Positions 49,701-59,662 of a stretch of DNA of 64,000 nt are shown here, one piece after another. The position numbers and the translations under genes were made by a program. Under the pieces are notes generated by a model. The model did no database searches. It saw only the letters and a list, made by a program, of their open reading frames with translations, and was not told where the DNA came from. Source of the DNA: Rebecca billardiae RCC1528. Lineage: Eukaryota; Haptophyta. The stretch is taken from positions 992,001 through 1,056,000 of the forward strand of contig OZ251236.1 in the NCBI GenBank assembly GCA_965240325.2. Reading direction: 5' to 3'. Within the stretch, counting starts at the first letter, position 1, and each line of letters starts with the position of its first letter.

Positions 49701-52700
49701 GCGCGGCGGAGGCCGCCGACGCCGCCGCGCGCGCCGCCGCCGCCTCGTCGCGCGCGCGCCGCGCCTCCGCCTCCGCCGCGCGCCGCGCGTCGCGCTCAGC
49801 ACCGACCGCGCGCGCAGCGGCGCGCGTGTCACGAGCGTGCCGCTCTGCGAGCGCTCGGACGGCGGCGGCGCCGTCGGCCGCGGCCTCTTGCAGCGCGGAG
49901 GTGGCCTGCGCGCGCAGCGCGCGCAGCGCGCGGTGCAGCTCCGCCGCGTGCGCGCGCACCGCCGAGCGCGCGCGCGCGCGCGTCTCGCGCAGCGCTGCGC
50001 GCGCGCGCGCCGCCGCCGCCTCGGCCGCGGCCGCGCGGCCGCGCGCGTGGGCGAGCGAAGCAGCGGCCGCGCGCATCGCGTCGCCGCCCGCCTCCGCCTC
50101 GGCCTCGGCGGCGCGCGCGCGGCGCAGCGCGGCGCCGATGTGCTCGGCGGCGCCGCCGCCCTCGCTCCCGCCACCGCCGTACACCTCGTGCCCGTGCTGG
50201 CCGCCGTATCCAACGCCCCCGCCGCCTCCGCCGCCGCGCGCGTCGCCCGCGCCGCGCGCGCCCGCCGCCGGCTGCGCCGCGCCGCCGCCACTGGCGGCGC
50301 CGCCGCCGGCGCGCGGCCAGCCGCCGTCGCCGCCAGTGCCGCCCGCGTCGTACGCATGGTGGTGCGCGTGGTACGCGCCGCCGCCGCCGCCGCCACCCGG
50401 CGGCATGCCGAACGGCGGCGGCGGCGGCGGCGGCGGCGACGGCGCGCGCGGCGGCGGCGCGGCGGCCGCGGCGGCCGCCGCGCGCCGCGCCGCCGCCGCC
50501 TCCGCCTCCGCCACCGCCGCGCGCGCCTCGGCCGCCGCCGCGCGGCGCTCGGCGCGCGCGAGCGCGTCGGCGAGCTCGGCCTCGCCCGCGCGCGCGTGCC
50601 ACGCCTCCTCCGCCGCCGCCTCCGCCCCGCGCTCCGCCTCCGCCGCCCTCGCGCGCTGCCGCCACTCGCCGGCCGCGCCCGCGGCGCGCGCCGCGTCGGC
50701 CGCGTGCGCGTCGAGCGACCGACGAGCGGACTCGGCCGCGGCCGCGGCGGCCTCGGCGGCGGCCTCGGCGTCGGCGCGCGCGGCGGCCTCGTCCTCGAGG
50801 CGCGCGCGCAGCGCCATCACGATCGAGCGCGCCTCCTCCAGCTCCTCGCCCAGCGCGCCGCGCTCCGCCGAGCGCTGCGCCGCCGCCTCTGCCGCCGCGT
50901 CCGCCGCCGCCTCGGCGCGCGCCTCCGCGTCCGCGCGCGCGCCGTCCGCGTCCGCCGCGGCGCGGCGCGCGCCGTCGAGCTCGGCGCGCGCGGCGTCGAG
51001 CTGCTCGGCGTGCGCGGCGAGCAGCGCGCGCTCGCGCGCGGCGAGCGCGCCGCGCGCCGCCGCCTCGTACTCGCTCAGCGCCGCCTTCGACTCGCCGACG
51101 AAGCGCGCCTCGAGTGCAGTCAGCTGCGCGTCCGCGCGCGCGTCCGCGGCGGCGGCGGCGTCGCGCGCCGCGGAAGCATCTGCGCTCAGCCGCGCGGCGG
51201 CGGAGTGCGCGGCGGCGCGCTCGCGCGCGAGGAGCTCGGCGGTCTGCTGCTCCAGCTGCGCGCGCTCCGCCTCGCGCGCGCCGTGCGCCGCGCCCACCGC
51301 CTCGCGCGCCTCATCCAGCTGACGGGCCGCGAGCGCTGCCGCCGCGCCCAGCGCTGCGCACAGCGCCCCAACCGCCTCCGCCGCGGCCGCGGCCGCGGCG
51401 GGCGCGGGCGCGGGCGTGGGCGTGGGCAGGTGTGCGGCGGCGGCGCGCGGCGGCGAGGGCAGCCCGCCGCCCTGGCGCGCGCGCTGCCCCGGCGGCGTGC
51501 CGCGCCCGCCGAGTGCTGCGGACAGCGGCGAGCCGAGCCCAGCGCCGAGCGAGCCGCGCGCGCGCTGCTGCGCCGCCGGCGTGGCGGTGGCGGCGGCGGC
51601 GGCGCCGCGCCCGCCGCCGTCCGCCGCCGCGGCCGATGGCACGCCGTCGAGGGCCGCGGCCACCGCCGCCTCGGCGACGGCCTCGAGGTCCGCGCTCTCA
51701 CCACCCGCCCCGCCCACATCGCCGCCGCCCAGCCCGTGTGCCCTCAGCGCGGACGCGGCGCCGCCGCCATCGCCCACGCCGCCGCCGCCGCCGCCCATCA
51801 CCAAGCCCGCCGGCGCGGCGGCGCCGCCGCCGCCACCGCCGAGCGCGGCGTCGAGCAGCGCCTGGAGGCGCGCGGCGGAGAGCTCCTCGCCCGCGCGGAC
51901 GAGGCTGCGCGCGCGCGGCGCGTCCAGCGTCGACGCGCGCGGCTCGCCCTCCTCCACGCCCTCCGCCGCCGTCGCGAGCGGCGCCGCCGCCGTCGCGAGC
52001 CGGCGCGCGGCCGCCGCCGCCGCGGTTGCAAGCGCTGTGCGCTCGGCGCGCGCTCGCTGCAGCGCGCCCGCCGCGGCGGCGGTGGCGGCGTGCGCGGCGC
52101 GCGCGGCGGCGGCGGCGGCCTCCTCGGCCAGCCGCCCCTCGGCCGCCTCGCGCGCCTCGCGCACCGCGCCCTCCGCCTCCGCCTCCGCCGCGGCCGCGCG
52201 GCGCGCGGCGGCGTCGGTGGCGGCGCTGGCCTCGGAGCGCGCGGCCGCGAGCGCCGCCGCCGTCGCCTCCGCCTCGGCGCGGCGCGCGGCCGCGCCCTCG
52301 TCGGCGTCGGCGCGCGCGCGTGCCGCGCGCGCGTCGGCGTCCTCGAGCGCCGCGCGCATCGCGCCGAGCTGCGCGCCCAGTGCCGCCGCCTTCGCCTCCG
52401 CCGCATCGGCGCGCGAGCGCTGCTCAGAGGCGGCGGCGTCGGCATCGGCGCGCGCCGCCGCCTCGCGCGCCGCCTCGGCCGCGCTCGCGCTCGCCGCGGC
52501 GTCGGCGGCGACGAGCTGGTCGAGCTTGGCCGCGAGCGCGGCGTACTGCGCGCGCGCCTCGTCGCGCGCCGCCTCCGCCTCCGCGCGCGCGCGCTGCGCC
52601 GCCTCCGCGCCCTCGCGCGCCGCGGCCGCGTCGGCGGCCGCGGCGGCGCGCGCCGCGTCCGCGCCGTCGCGCGCGGCAAGCGCGCTCGCTTCGCGCACGC

Positions 52701-53625
52701 GGCTCTCGGCGAGCTCGTCGCGCCAGCGCTCGGCGTCGGCCTTGGCGGCGGAGAGCGCGGCCTCGCGACCGAGCACGTCCGCCGTCGCCGCCTCCAGCCG
52801 CGCGTCGCGCCCCTCCAGCGCCGCCGCCATCGTGGTCAGCTCGTCACGAGCGCGCGCCGCGTCTGCGCGGGCGTCGGCGAGCGCGGCCGCGGCGCCGCGC
52901 GAGGGCTCGAGCTCGGCGCGCGCGGCGTCGCGCTCGGCGCGCGCGGCGTCGCGCTCGGACGCGGCGCGCTTCAGCGCGCCGGACAGCTCGAGCACGCGCG
53001 CCTGCAGCCCGTCCAGCTGCGAGCGCGCCTCCGTCGCCTCACGCTCCGCAGCGCCGCGCGCCGCCTGCGCGCGGTCGCAGCCTTCGCGCGCGCGAGAGAG
53101 GTCGTCGGCGAGGCGCGGCACGGCGCCCTCGCGCTCGGCGTCGCGCGCGCGAAGCACCTCCACCTCGCGCGCCGCCGCCTGCGCCGCCGCCTGCGCCGCA
53201 GCCAGCTGGCGCGCCTGCGCGCCGAGCGCGGCCTCCGCCTCGGCGCTTAGCGCCGCCGCCACCACCTCGCGCGCGCGCTCGAGCGCGTGGCCCGCCGTGG
53301 CGGGGTCGGCGCGCATGGCGTGGAGGGCCTCATCCGCCGCGACGATGTGCGTGATCTCGTCCAGCCGGCGGCTCAGCGACGAGAGCCGCTCCTCGTACGC
53401 GTGCGTGAGCGCGACAATCATCGGGTGATGCGACTCGTCCGCGCCGCCGCCGCCGCCGCCGCCGAGCGAGTGCGACGCGCGGAGCTGGAGGCCGCTGGGC
53501 ATCGCGAAGCCGCGCGTACTCGGGTACCCGGGCGTCTGCGGCGTGCCGTACGCGCCCGCCGGCGCCGCGCCCGGCGTGTGCGCCGGCGGCGCGTGCACGT
53601 CCCACGCCGTGGTGCCGCCAAGCAT
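46763..53625 (-). CDS. giant Ala/Glu/Arg coiled-coil protein
   Basis: About 2059 residues from the ATG at 53625 (an upstream ATG at 53691 would add 22). Four exons joined in phase 0: 48481-53625, 47836-48273, 47424-47543 and 46763-47239; introns 207, 292 and 184 bp, all GT-AG. The N-terminal ~60 residues are Gly/Pro/Thr-rich; then ALTHAYEERLSSLSRRLDEI opens an almost unbroken heptad-rich rod. The rod is interrupted by Gly/Pro hinges near 52-51.4 kb (GGGGGGAAAPAGLVMGGGGG) and 50.4-50.2 kb (PPPPPPPPFGMPPGGGGGGG, then a His/Tyr-rich patch). Exon 3 gives SLERRVRELESSRDAVAAAA, and the C-terminal exon begins VTMDGIRTASRLEGETLALS. Ala-rich coiled coils of this size are typical of centrosomal, flagellar or tethering proteins, but no family is identifiable. 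Opposite-strand frames are shadows. Confidence 0.75.
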
Positions 53626-53720
53626 GCCGTGCGGCCGAAGCTCAAACCGTGCCGCGTTCGAACGAAAGTGCGGGTTGGTGCAACTGTGCATCCGGACCAG
53701 CGGCAACACTCATCAGATCC

Positions 53721-54698
53721 ATGGCTGCTGCGCCGCCGCCAGACGGCACCTTCGACTGGCACGCGTCGCTGCGCAGCTGCGAGGCGCTGCGCGACGTGGT
53801 GCTGCCGGCAGCGCACGGGCTCGCCCCGTCGGCGCGCGTGCTCGTGCTCGGCTGCGGCGACTCCACGCTCTCGGAGGACGTGCTCGCCGCGGGCGGATGC
53901 GCGGAGGTGACTTCGATCGACACGGAGCCGCGCTGCATCGCGCACATGCGCGCGCGCACCGCGGGCGTGGCGGCGCTGCGCTGGGAGGTGCTCGACGCGA
54001 CCCACGCCGGTGGCCTCCTCGCGCCGCTCGGCGGAGCGGCCCCCTTCGACCTCGTGCTCGACAAGGGCACGCTGGACGCGATCGTGTGCGCAGGCGACGA
54101 CGCCGCGTGCCGAGCCGCGTTCAACGCGCGGCGCGCGCTCGCGCCCGGCGGCGTGCTGGCGGTGGTGACGCTGCACGTGGACAGCAAGGTGCGCCGATTC
54201 CTCGACGCGCCCGCCGGGCCCGGCGCCCGCGGCGCGTACGCCCTCGGCTGGGCGAGCGTGCGCGCGACACCGCTGCGCGCGCCGCCCGCCTTCAGCGGAC
54301 AAGCGCTCGTGTGCGTGGCACCGTCCGCGGCGGAGGGGGCGGAAGGGAGCGCGGGCGGGTGGGAGGGCGACGCGCGGTTTGACGCGTACGCGCGCGCCGT
54401 CGCGGGCGCGGCGCACGCCGACGAGACGCCGCTGCTCACGCCGCAGCGCGAGGCGGAGCTCAGGCTGGCGTGGGGCATGCGCGCGCTCGGCGCCGCCTCG
54501 CCCGCGCAGGCGCGCGTGCCGCTGCGCGAGGCGCATGCGCTCATCTTCAGCGCGGCCGAGCGCGCGGAGTACGCGCTCGAGGACTTCGAGGCGGACGTGG
54601 CGGCGTGGCGCGCGTCCCAGCGCGCGCCCGACCGCGGCGCGTCCGACGCCGGGCTCACCGCCGACGAGGCGGTGGCGCTGGTGCATGCGATCGAGTGA
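53721..54698 (+). CDS. SAM methyltransferase, EEF1A-lysine methyltransferase-like
   Basis: Class I S-adenosylmethionine methyltransferase, 325 residues, single exon, ATG at 53721. The family pattern is that of METTL13/EEF1AKMT4-like enzymes. It has FDWHASLRSCEALRDVVLP; SAM motif I ARVLVLGCGDSTLSEDVLAA; motif II EVTSIDTEPRCIAHM (acidic residue at the strand end); LRWEVLDATH; then the diagnostic FDLVLDKGTLDAIVCAGDD; and LAPGGVLAVVTLHVDSKVRR. The C-terminal third is Ala/Arg-rich and less conserved. Characterised relatives methylate lysines of translation elongation factor 1A; the substrate here is inference. The ATG lies only 95 bp (or 29 bp) from the start of the divergent coiled-coil gene. Confidence 0.88.
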   Translation: MAAAPPPDGTFDWHASLRSCEALRDVVLPAAHGLAPSARVLVLGCGDSTLSEDVLAAGGCAEVTSIDTEPRCIAHMRARTAGVAALRWEVLDATHAGGLLAPLGGAAPFDLVLDKGTLDAIVCAGDDAACRAAFNARRALAPGGVLAVVTLHVDSKVRRFLDAPAGPGARGAYALGWASVRATPLRAPPAFSGQALVCVAPSAAEGAEGSAGGWEGDARFDAYARAVAGAAHADETPLLTPQREAELRLAWGMRALGAASPAQARVPLREAHALIFSAAERAEYALEDFEADVAAWRASQRAPDRGASDAGLTADEAVALVHAIE

Positions 54699-55199
54699 CT
54701 CTCAGACTCACTCCGCCCGGTCACGGTGGCCCAAGGCCAAGGCCGTCCCGCGGCCGCGGCCGTCCGTCGCGCCGCCGTGGTCGTCGACCGTCACAGTAAT
54801 TATCTGCTGTAATAGTCTGCTGAGACTGGCATGCCGATCCTGCGATGCTGTCCGACCGTGTACGGCCGAGTGACTGAGTACTGACAGTCTGACTTAGCAG
54901 TGGCACATCACTCCGGGTCCAATTCACTGATGTCTGACATTATTGCACATTGACAGCAACTGCTGTCACAGCAGCGCGGCGGCTACGACACGTATGTGAT
55001 GCAACGTTCCATGTTGTCGCAGGTTGTCGGAGCAGACCGTCAGCACTGATGAACAGCAGCGCCTCTGCTCAAGCTGATGCAGCGGATGCTGGTGAGCAGC
55101 CTCTGTCCGGGCGCGCGCCAGGTCCGGGCCAGACTGCGCCAGGCGCGCCAGCCGAGCCGTGAACACTGGGAGCGCCGCAGTCTCCGGCCGCGAGAAGCC
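54699..55199. other. intergenic
   Basis: 501 bp. AT-richer sequence at 54790-55060 with CTGACTTAGCAGTGG-type words; no gene supported. An in-frame ATG at 55077 could extend the following gene by 41 residues. Confidence 0.45.
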
Positions 55200-57869
55200 A
55201 TGCTGGGCGTGCTCGCCGCCGTGGTCCTCGCCGTGCTACCCCCGGGGTATGAGGACGAGCTCTACTGCCCAGTGGGCGCGTGCATGCGCCCCCACGCCAA
55301 CCCCGCGGGCTTCGTCGGCCCGCGCAGCCGCTTCCACGAGTGCGTGCTCGCGGACGGCTCGGTCGGCGCGGTCAAGTCGTGGGGCTTCAAGCGCGGCGGC
55401 GAGGCCGCGCGCGAGCGGCTGCTCGCCGAGGGGTACCACTCGCGCCGGTGCGAGGAGGGCGGCGAGGGCCCCCACGCTCAACCCGCGCCCGCGCCCGGCG
55501 CCGGGCCTGCCACCCCCGCCGCCGGCATGGCCGGTGCGAGCGCGGCGACGGCGAGCCAGCTGGTCGCGCGCACGGCGCAGGCGCTGCGCGCGCTCCCGCC
55601 TGGGTACGAGGACGAGCTGTACTGCCCGCCGGGCGCGTGCATGCGCGACAAGCCGGGCCTGCCCAGCTTCCTCGGCCCGCGCTCCGCCATGGTCGAGTGC
55701 CTGCGGCCCGACGGCGCCGCGCAGCCGGTCGTGGCCTGGGGCTCTCGAGACGGTGACGACGTGCGCGCTGGGCTGCTGGCCGATGGCTTCCACACGCGCG
55801 AGTGCGCGGCAGAGGCGGCGGAGAGCGCCGGGGAGCCCGCGCTCTCGGACTTCGCCGCGATCGCCGCCGCCGCTTCCGCCGCCGCGAGCGGCGCGCTTCC
55901 CAACGGCGGCCCAGGCCTCGGACCGGCGCGCGCGCGCGCGGCCGGCGCCTCTGGCGCCTCGCCTCTGCGCGCGCTGCCGCCGGGCTTCGAGGACGAGCTC
56001 TTCTGCGAGGCGGGCGCGTGCCTGCGGCGGCGGGCGCACCCGCCGCACGTCCTTGGCCCGCGCGCCGCCGAGTACGAGTGCGTCCGTCCCCTCGACGGCG
56101 CGGGGCGCTCGAGCTCCGCACCTGTCGGCTGGGGATCGGCGCTGGGGTTGGCCGCACGCGCGGCGCTGGTTGGGCGCGGCATGCACACGCGCACGTGCGC
56201 CGAGGCGGTGGCGCACGGGGGCGGCGGAGGCGGTGGGCGCGCGCCCGCGGCGAGCGACGCCGACGCGGAGGCCGCGCCCGCCGGCGCCACACTCGCCGAC
56301 GGCCAGGTGTGCGGCAACCCGCACTGGCCAGCGGACGTCGGCGTGCTGCGAGCACGCGATTGCGGTGAGCTCGCCGCGGGTCTTGGCCGCGCTGTGTTCG
56401 CGTGGTCGGCGCGGACGATGTACTGCTACGCGTGCACGGACAAGGAGGCGGCGCAGCCGCGGCCGGACGCGGCGTACGCCATGTACCGCACCGGCGCGTA
56501 CGCGCGCCTCTCGCCGCGCCCGCCGCCGCCGCCGCCGCCGTCGCACCCGCCGCCCGCAGCCCCGCCCGCGCCGCCCGCGCCGCCGGGCACGCGGCACGGC
56601 GTCAAGTGGCACGGCTGGTTCTGCACGACCTTCTTCTCGCCGATACTGCGCAGCGGCGCGCGCTCGCCCGCCGCGTGCGCCGCCGCGCTCCGCGCCACCG
56701 AGTGGGCGCGCGACACGCCCTACTTCTCGTGGGGCGCCGCGCGCGGCGACTGTTACGGCTGCAACCCGCGGCGTAACGGCTCTTTCAAGATGAACTATTA
56801 CACGAACCGGTACGACACGTTCGAGCTGGACAAGTTCGGCCCGCTCGCGGCGGGCGCGCTCGCGGCGGCGCCGCCGCCCCCGCCGCCGCCCTCGCCGCCC
56901 GTGCGCGCGTGCGCCGAGACGCTGCTCTGCGCCAAGCCCGGACTCTCGCCGTGCGATCTCGTGCGCGAGATCGAGATCGCGATCTCGCCGAGTGGCTGCT
57001 GCGCCTTCTGGGCGGGCCCGTGCGTGCGCTGCTGCGAGATGAGCGCGGAGGAGCTCCGAGCGGCGAACCCGAGGCCGGGGAGCTCACCCGCCGCGCAGCC
57101 GCCACCGAGCCCCACCGCCGCGGCACCGCGCCGGCCGCCGAGCGCGGCGCCGGCCGCCGCCGCGCCGGCGGCCGCGCCGCGCTCGGCCGGGCCAGCGGCC
57201 GCACCGGGCTCGCCCGCGGCGCCGGCCGTGGCGGACGCCGTCTCGGCGGGATGTGAGGGCGCGCGAGCGACGATGGAGCTGAGTGACTCGACGGGGGCGG
57301 ACTGGGCCGGCGCGCAGTGGCGCCTGCGCGCCCCAGCCGCCGCAGAGCCCGTTGCCAGCGGCACGCTGCGCGCGCGCGGCTCGGCGCACGCGCCGCTCTG
57401 CGTGCCAGCTGGCTGCTACGTGCTCTCGGCACTCGGCGGCGCGCACGACCAGAGCCTGGGCTGGACGCTCACGCAGCCGGCGGCGGAGGGCGCTGGCGGC
57501 GCGGCGGCGGGCCCCCGCGCCGTCGTCGCGAGCGGAGGCGCCACGTTCGGCCGGCGCGTCTGTCTCACTGCGACTGGCTCGGCAGGCGGCGGCGGCGCCC
57601 CAGGCCGCGTGGCGCGCGTGACGGCCGCGCACGCCATCGGCGTGGCGCCGATGGGCGCGGCGCCGACCGACGGTGTCGCGGCCGCGGCTGGCATGCGCTG
57701 GGGCATCGCAGCGGCCGCGCTCCTCCTCCTCGCGCCCGCGCTCGTGGGGAGCACGCGCGCCGCGTACTTGGCCGGCAGGCGGCTGCGCGCGGCAATCGAC
57801 CGGCGGTCGCGGCCACGCGGCCACGGGGCAGGGTCCGCGCACCTTTCGCCGCGGGCCGCCATGCTGTAA
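55200..57869 (+). CDS. secreted/type I membrane protein, triplicated Cys module
   Basis: 889 residues, single exon, from the ATG at 55200. A short hydrophobic leader (MLGVLAAVVLAV) precedes three copies of a ~75-residue module, with cores near 55237, 55588 and 55966. Each copy has LPPG[YF]EDEL[YF]C..GAC[ML]R, then (V/L)GPR....EC, a Trp-Gly, and ending H.R.C: five Cys per copy. Next come a Cys-bearing block (GQVCGNPHWP, MYCYACTDKE), Pro-rich spacers (PPPPPPPSHPPPAAPPAPP) as in algal cell-wall proteins, a block KWHGWFCTTFFSPIL, GDCYGCNPRRNGSFKMNYYT, and a Cys-rich segment PSGCCAFWAGPCVRCC. A C-terminal helix (WGIAAAALLLLAPALVGS) is followed by Arg-rich cytosolic residues. Probably an extracellular matrix or scale protein; no known domain identified. 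Confidence 0.7.
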   Translation: MLGVLAAVVLAVLPPGYEDELYCPVGACMRPHANPAGFVGPRSRFHECVLADGSVGAVKSWGFKRGGEAARERLLAEGYHSRRCEEGGEGPHAQPAPAPGAGPATPAAGMAGASAATASQLVARTAQALRALPPGYEDELYCPPGACMRDKPGLPSFLGPRSAMVECLRPDGAAQPVVAWGSRDGDDVRAGLLADGFHTRECAAEAAESAGEPALSDFAAIAAAASAAASGALPNGGPGLGPARARAAGASGASPLRALPPGFEDELFCEAGACLRRRAHPPHVLGPRAAEYECVRPLDGAGRSSSAPVGWGSALGLAARAALVGRGMHTRTCAEAVAHGGGGGGGRAPAASDADAEAAPAGATLADGQVCGNPHWPADVGVLRARDCGELAAGLGRAVFAWSARTMYCYACTDKEAAQPRPDAAYAMYRTGAYARLSPRPPPPPPPSHPPPAAPPAPPAPPGTRHGVKWHGWFCTTFFSPILRSGARSPAACAAALRATEWARDTPYFSWGAARGDCYGCNPRRNGSFKMNYYTNRYDTFELDKFGPLAAGALAAAPPPPPPPSPPVRACAETLLCAKPGLSPCDLVREIEIAISPSGCCAFWAGPCVRCCEMSAEELRAANPRPGSSPAAQPPPSPTAAAPRRPPSAAPAAAAPAAAPRSAGPAAAPGSPAAPAVADAVSAGCEGARATMELSDSTGADWAGAQWRLRAPAAAEPVASGTLRARGSAHAPLCVPAGCYVLSALGGAHDQSLGWTLTQPAAEGAGGAAAGPRAVVASGGATFGRRVCLTATGSAGGGGAPGRVARVTAAHAIGVAPMGAAPTDGVAAAAGMRWGIAAAALLLLAPALVGSTRAAYLAGRRLRAAIDRRSRPRGHGAGSAHLSPRAAML

Positions 57870-59662
57870 CTAGTAGCACTGTGACTGCATGACAGCGCAG
57901 TGTCGCAGCGTGGCAGAGTCGTACACGTATACGACGTACGTACTGATGTATACGCGCGCAGTCCGGAGGAGTCAGGAGAGTACCAGACAGGGCGCGAGGT
58001 GGGCGCCTGAGTCGCGACGCCGTCTCAGACTGCTGGACTCCACACTTGCCCGAATCGCGGCCGTTGACCAGGCTGAGTCATCCCGCGTGCGAGCATGCGG
58101 GGCAGGCGCACGGGTCGTCAATTGTGGGCCACTGATTGGCACCCGGTCCGATGAGCAGCGGAGCAACAGAGGCTAGCACATGTCCAGCGAGGGCTACCTG
58201 CGACCGAATCTGCGAGCGCGCCGCCGTGCGCCGTGCGCCGTCCAAGGTCGACAATGGCAAGGCCCCGGCGGACGGCGTGACGGACGGTGCTCGCGGATCG
58301 TACGCGCCGCCAACGGACACGCAAGTGCGCAACCATCCGCGCCTGTCATGCGCACGCGCAATGATGTCAAGGTGCCGAAGGCCGCGGAGCGCGCAAGTGC
58401 TCGTCGACGCGCACATTCCTCTGCAGAGGAACAGTGACTCAGGAACAGCTCAGCCGATGGTACGCCGCTGCCGACTGCCACCCATGTGGTGCTGCGCTTG
58501 ACGCAACCCATGTTGTGTAGCATCACCGTATTGTAGCCAGCCTCGCGCGCTACCGAAGACGACTTTGATCTGCTAGTTACTACTGGGGAAGTCGGCGGCA
58601 AGCCTGCCGGAGCGGACGTCGGTGCTCCGCTGTAGACGCATGCGCTCGTGCGCTCGAGGTGGCGTTCGTCGTACAGCGAGGTGAACTGCGTACGCGTCGT
58701 CGGGCTCGAGCCCTCAGCGCACGTGTAGCTCTGCATAGCGCCCAGCCCGGCGATAAGCGCGGAGGACGGCGCGGAGGTGTCGCTCCGGCGCTCCACTGTG
58801 CGCATGCGCTGACGCAGCAGTCCCTGGAGCGCGTCGGCGAGCGCGTGCGTGTTGAGGTGGTCGAGGCAAGCGTCGAGCACGCGGCGGTGCAGGTGCAGCC
58901 GCTGAACAAGCAACTACTCGCAGCACACGCGGACGCGTGGCGCAAGGAGGAACCGCTCGAGCTGCTGAAGGGCACGCTGAGCGCGCTCAAGGCTGAGCCT
59001 TGAGCGAGGCTGCGCTGAGCGCAACTTGCAGCTCAGCGCAGCCGTGCGCGTGCAGACGCGCGTGCGGGGGCATGCTGCGCAGACGCAGCGCTGCAGCCAA
59101 CATGGAGCCTGCCTGGAACTGACCTCCAGCGCACACTCTTGCGCGCGCCCTTCAGCGCAGCTGATCGACAAGGGCCTTGGCCACGGGTCTGACGGAGCAC
59201 TCTCGCATGGTGGCCTGCTCAACGCCGTGTATGCCAGCAGCGCGCTTCGCACGCTGGCCGTCAGCGGCGAGCACGGCGAGATCATCTACCGAGTGCTCGA
59301 GGTGTCCCTGCTTGAACTGCTTTCCCTTTGCGAGCAGCACGTACTTCACCGCGAGCACGGCGCGCGCGCGCCGCCACGCTGCTTCTTGTCGGGCGCGGGC
59401 TCGCCAGCCTCACCGAGGAACTCGAAGTGCTTCCCGACGCCCGGCGCCACTGCCTCCGCCGGCCAGTGCACGACTGCGTCGAGCAAGGGCGACTGAACAG
59501 GCCAGCGCGGTTCAGGACGTTTGCGACCGAGCCGATGAAGACCGTCGTCGGCGCATCGCTCCGCGCGCGTGGCGTGGTCCGAAAAATACCCCCCCAAGGC
59601 CCCAATTGGAGCAAAGGAATCGATTGGAGCAGGCAATTTCATTCCTTAATTAATTTGTTGTG
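57870..59662. other. intergenic; possible decayed coding segments
   Basis: 1.8 kb. 57890-58580 shows nothing. A plus frame at about 58800-59003 (LERVGERVRVEVVEASVEHA) and minus frames at 59152-59642 (listed separately) have protein-like runs but no complete gene. 59585-59660 is AT-rich, with ATTGGAGCA repeated twice, and precedes the pyruvyl transferase. Confidence 0.4.
59152..59642 (-). pseudogene. possible decayed ORF, two frames
   Basis: Minus strand: a first frame from 59642 (MKLPAPIDSFAPIGALGGYF ... AVVHWPAEAVAPGVGKHFEF) stops near 59346. A second frame continues as WRRARAVLAVKYVLLAKGKQ, FKQGHLEHSVDDLAVLAADG and ends VRPVAKALVDQLR at 59152. A single frameshift near 59360 would join them. 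The origin is unknown; a transposon remnant is possible. Confidence 0.25.

Noticed and set aside
47299-53354. Plus-strand open frames of 1983 and 1668 codons
   Set aside because: They lie opposite the spliced coiled-coil gene, consist almost only of Arg, Ala and Pro, and have no conserved motif. They follow from the codon bias of the minus-strand gene.
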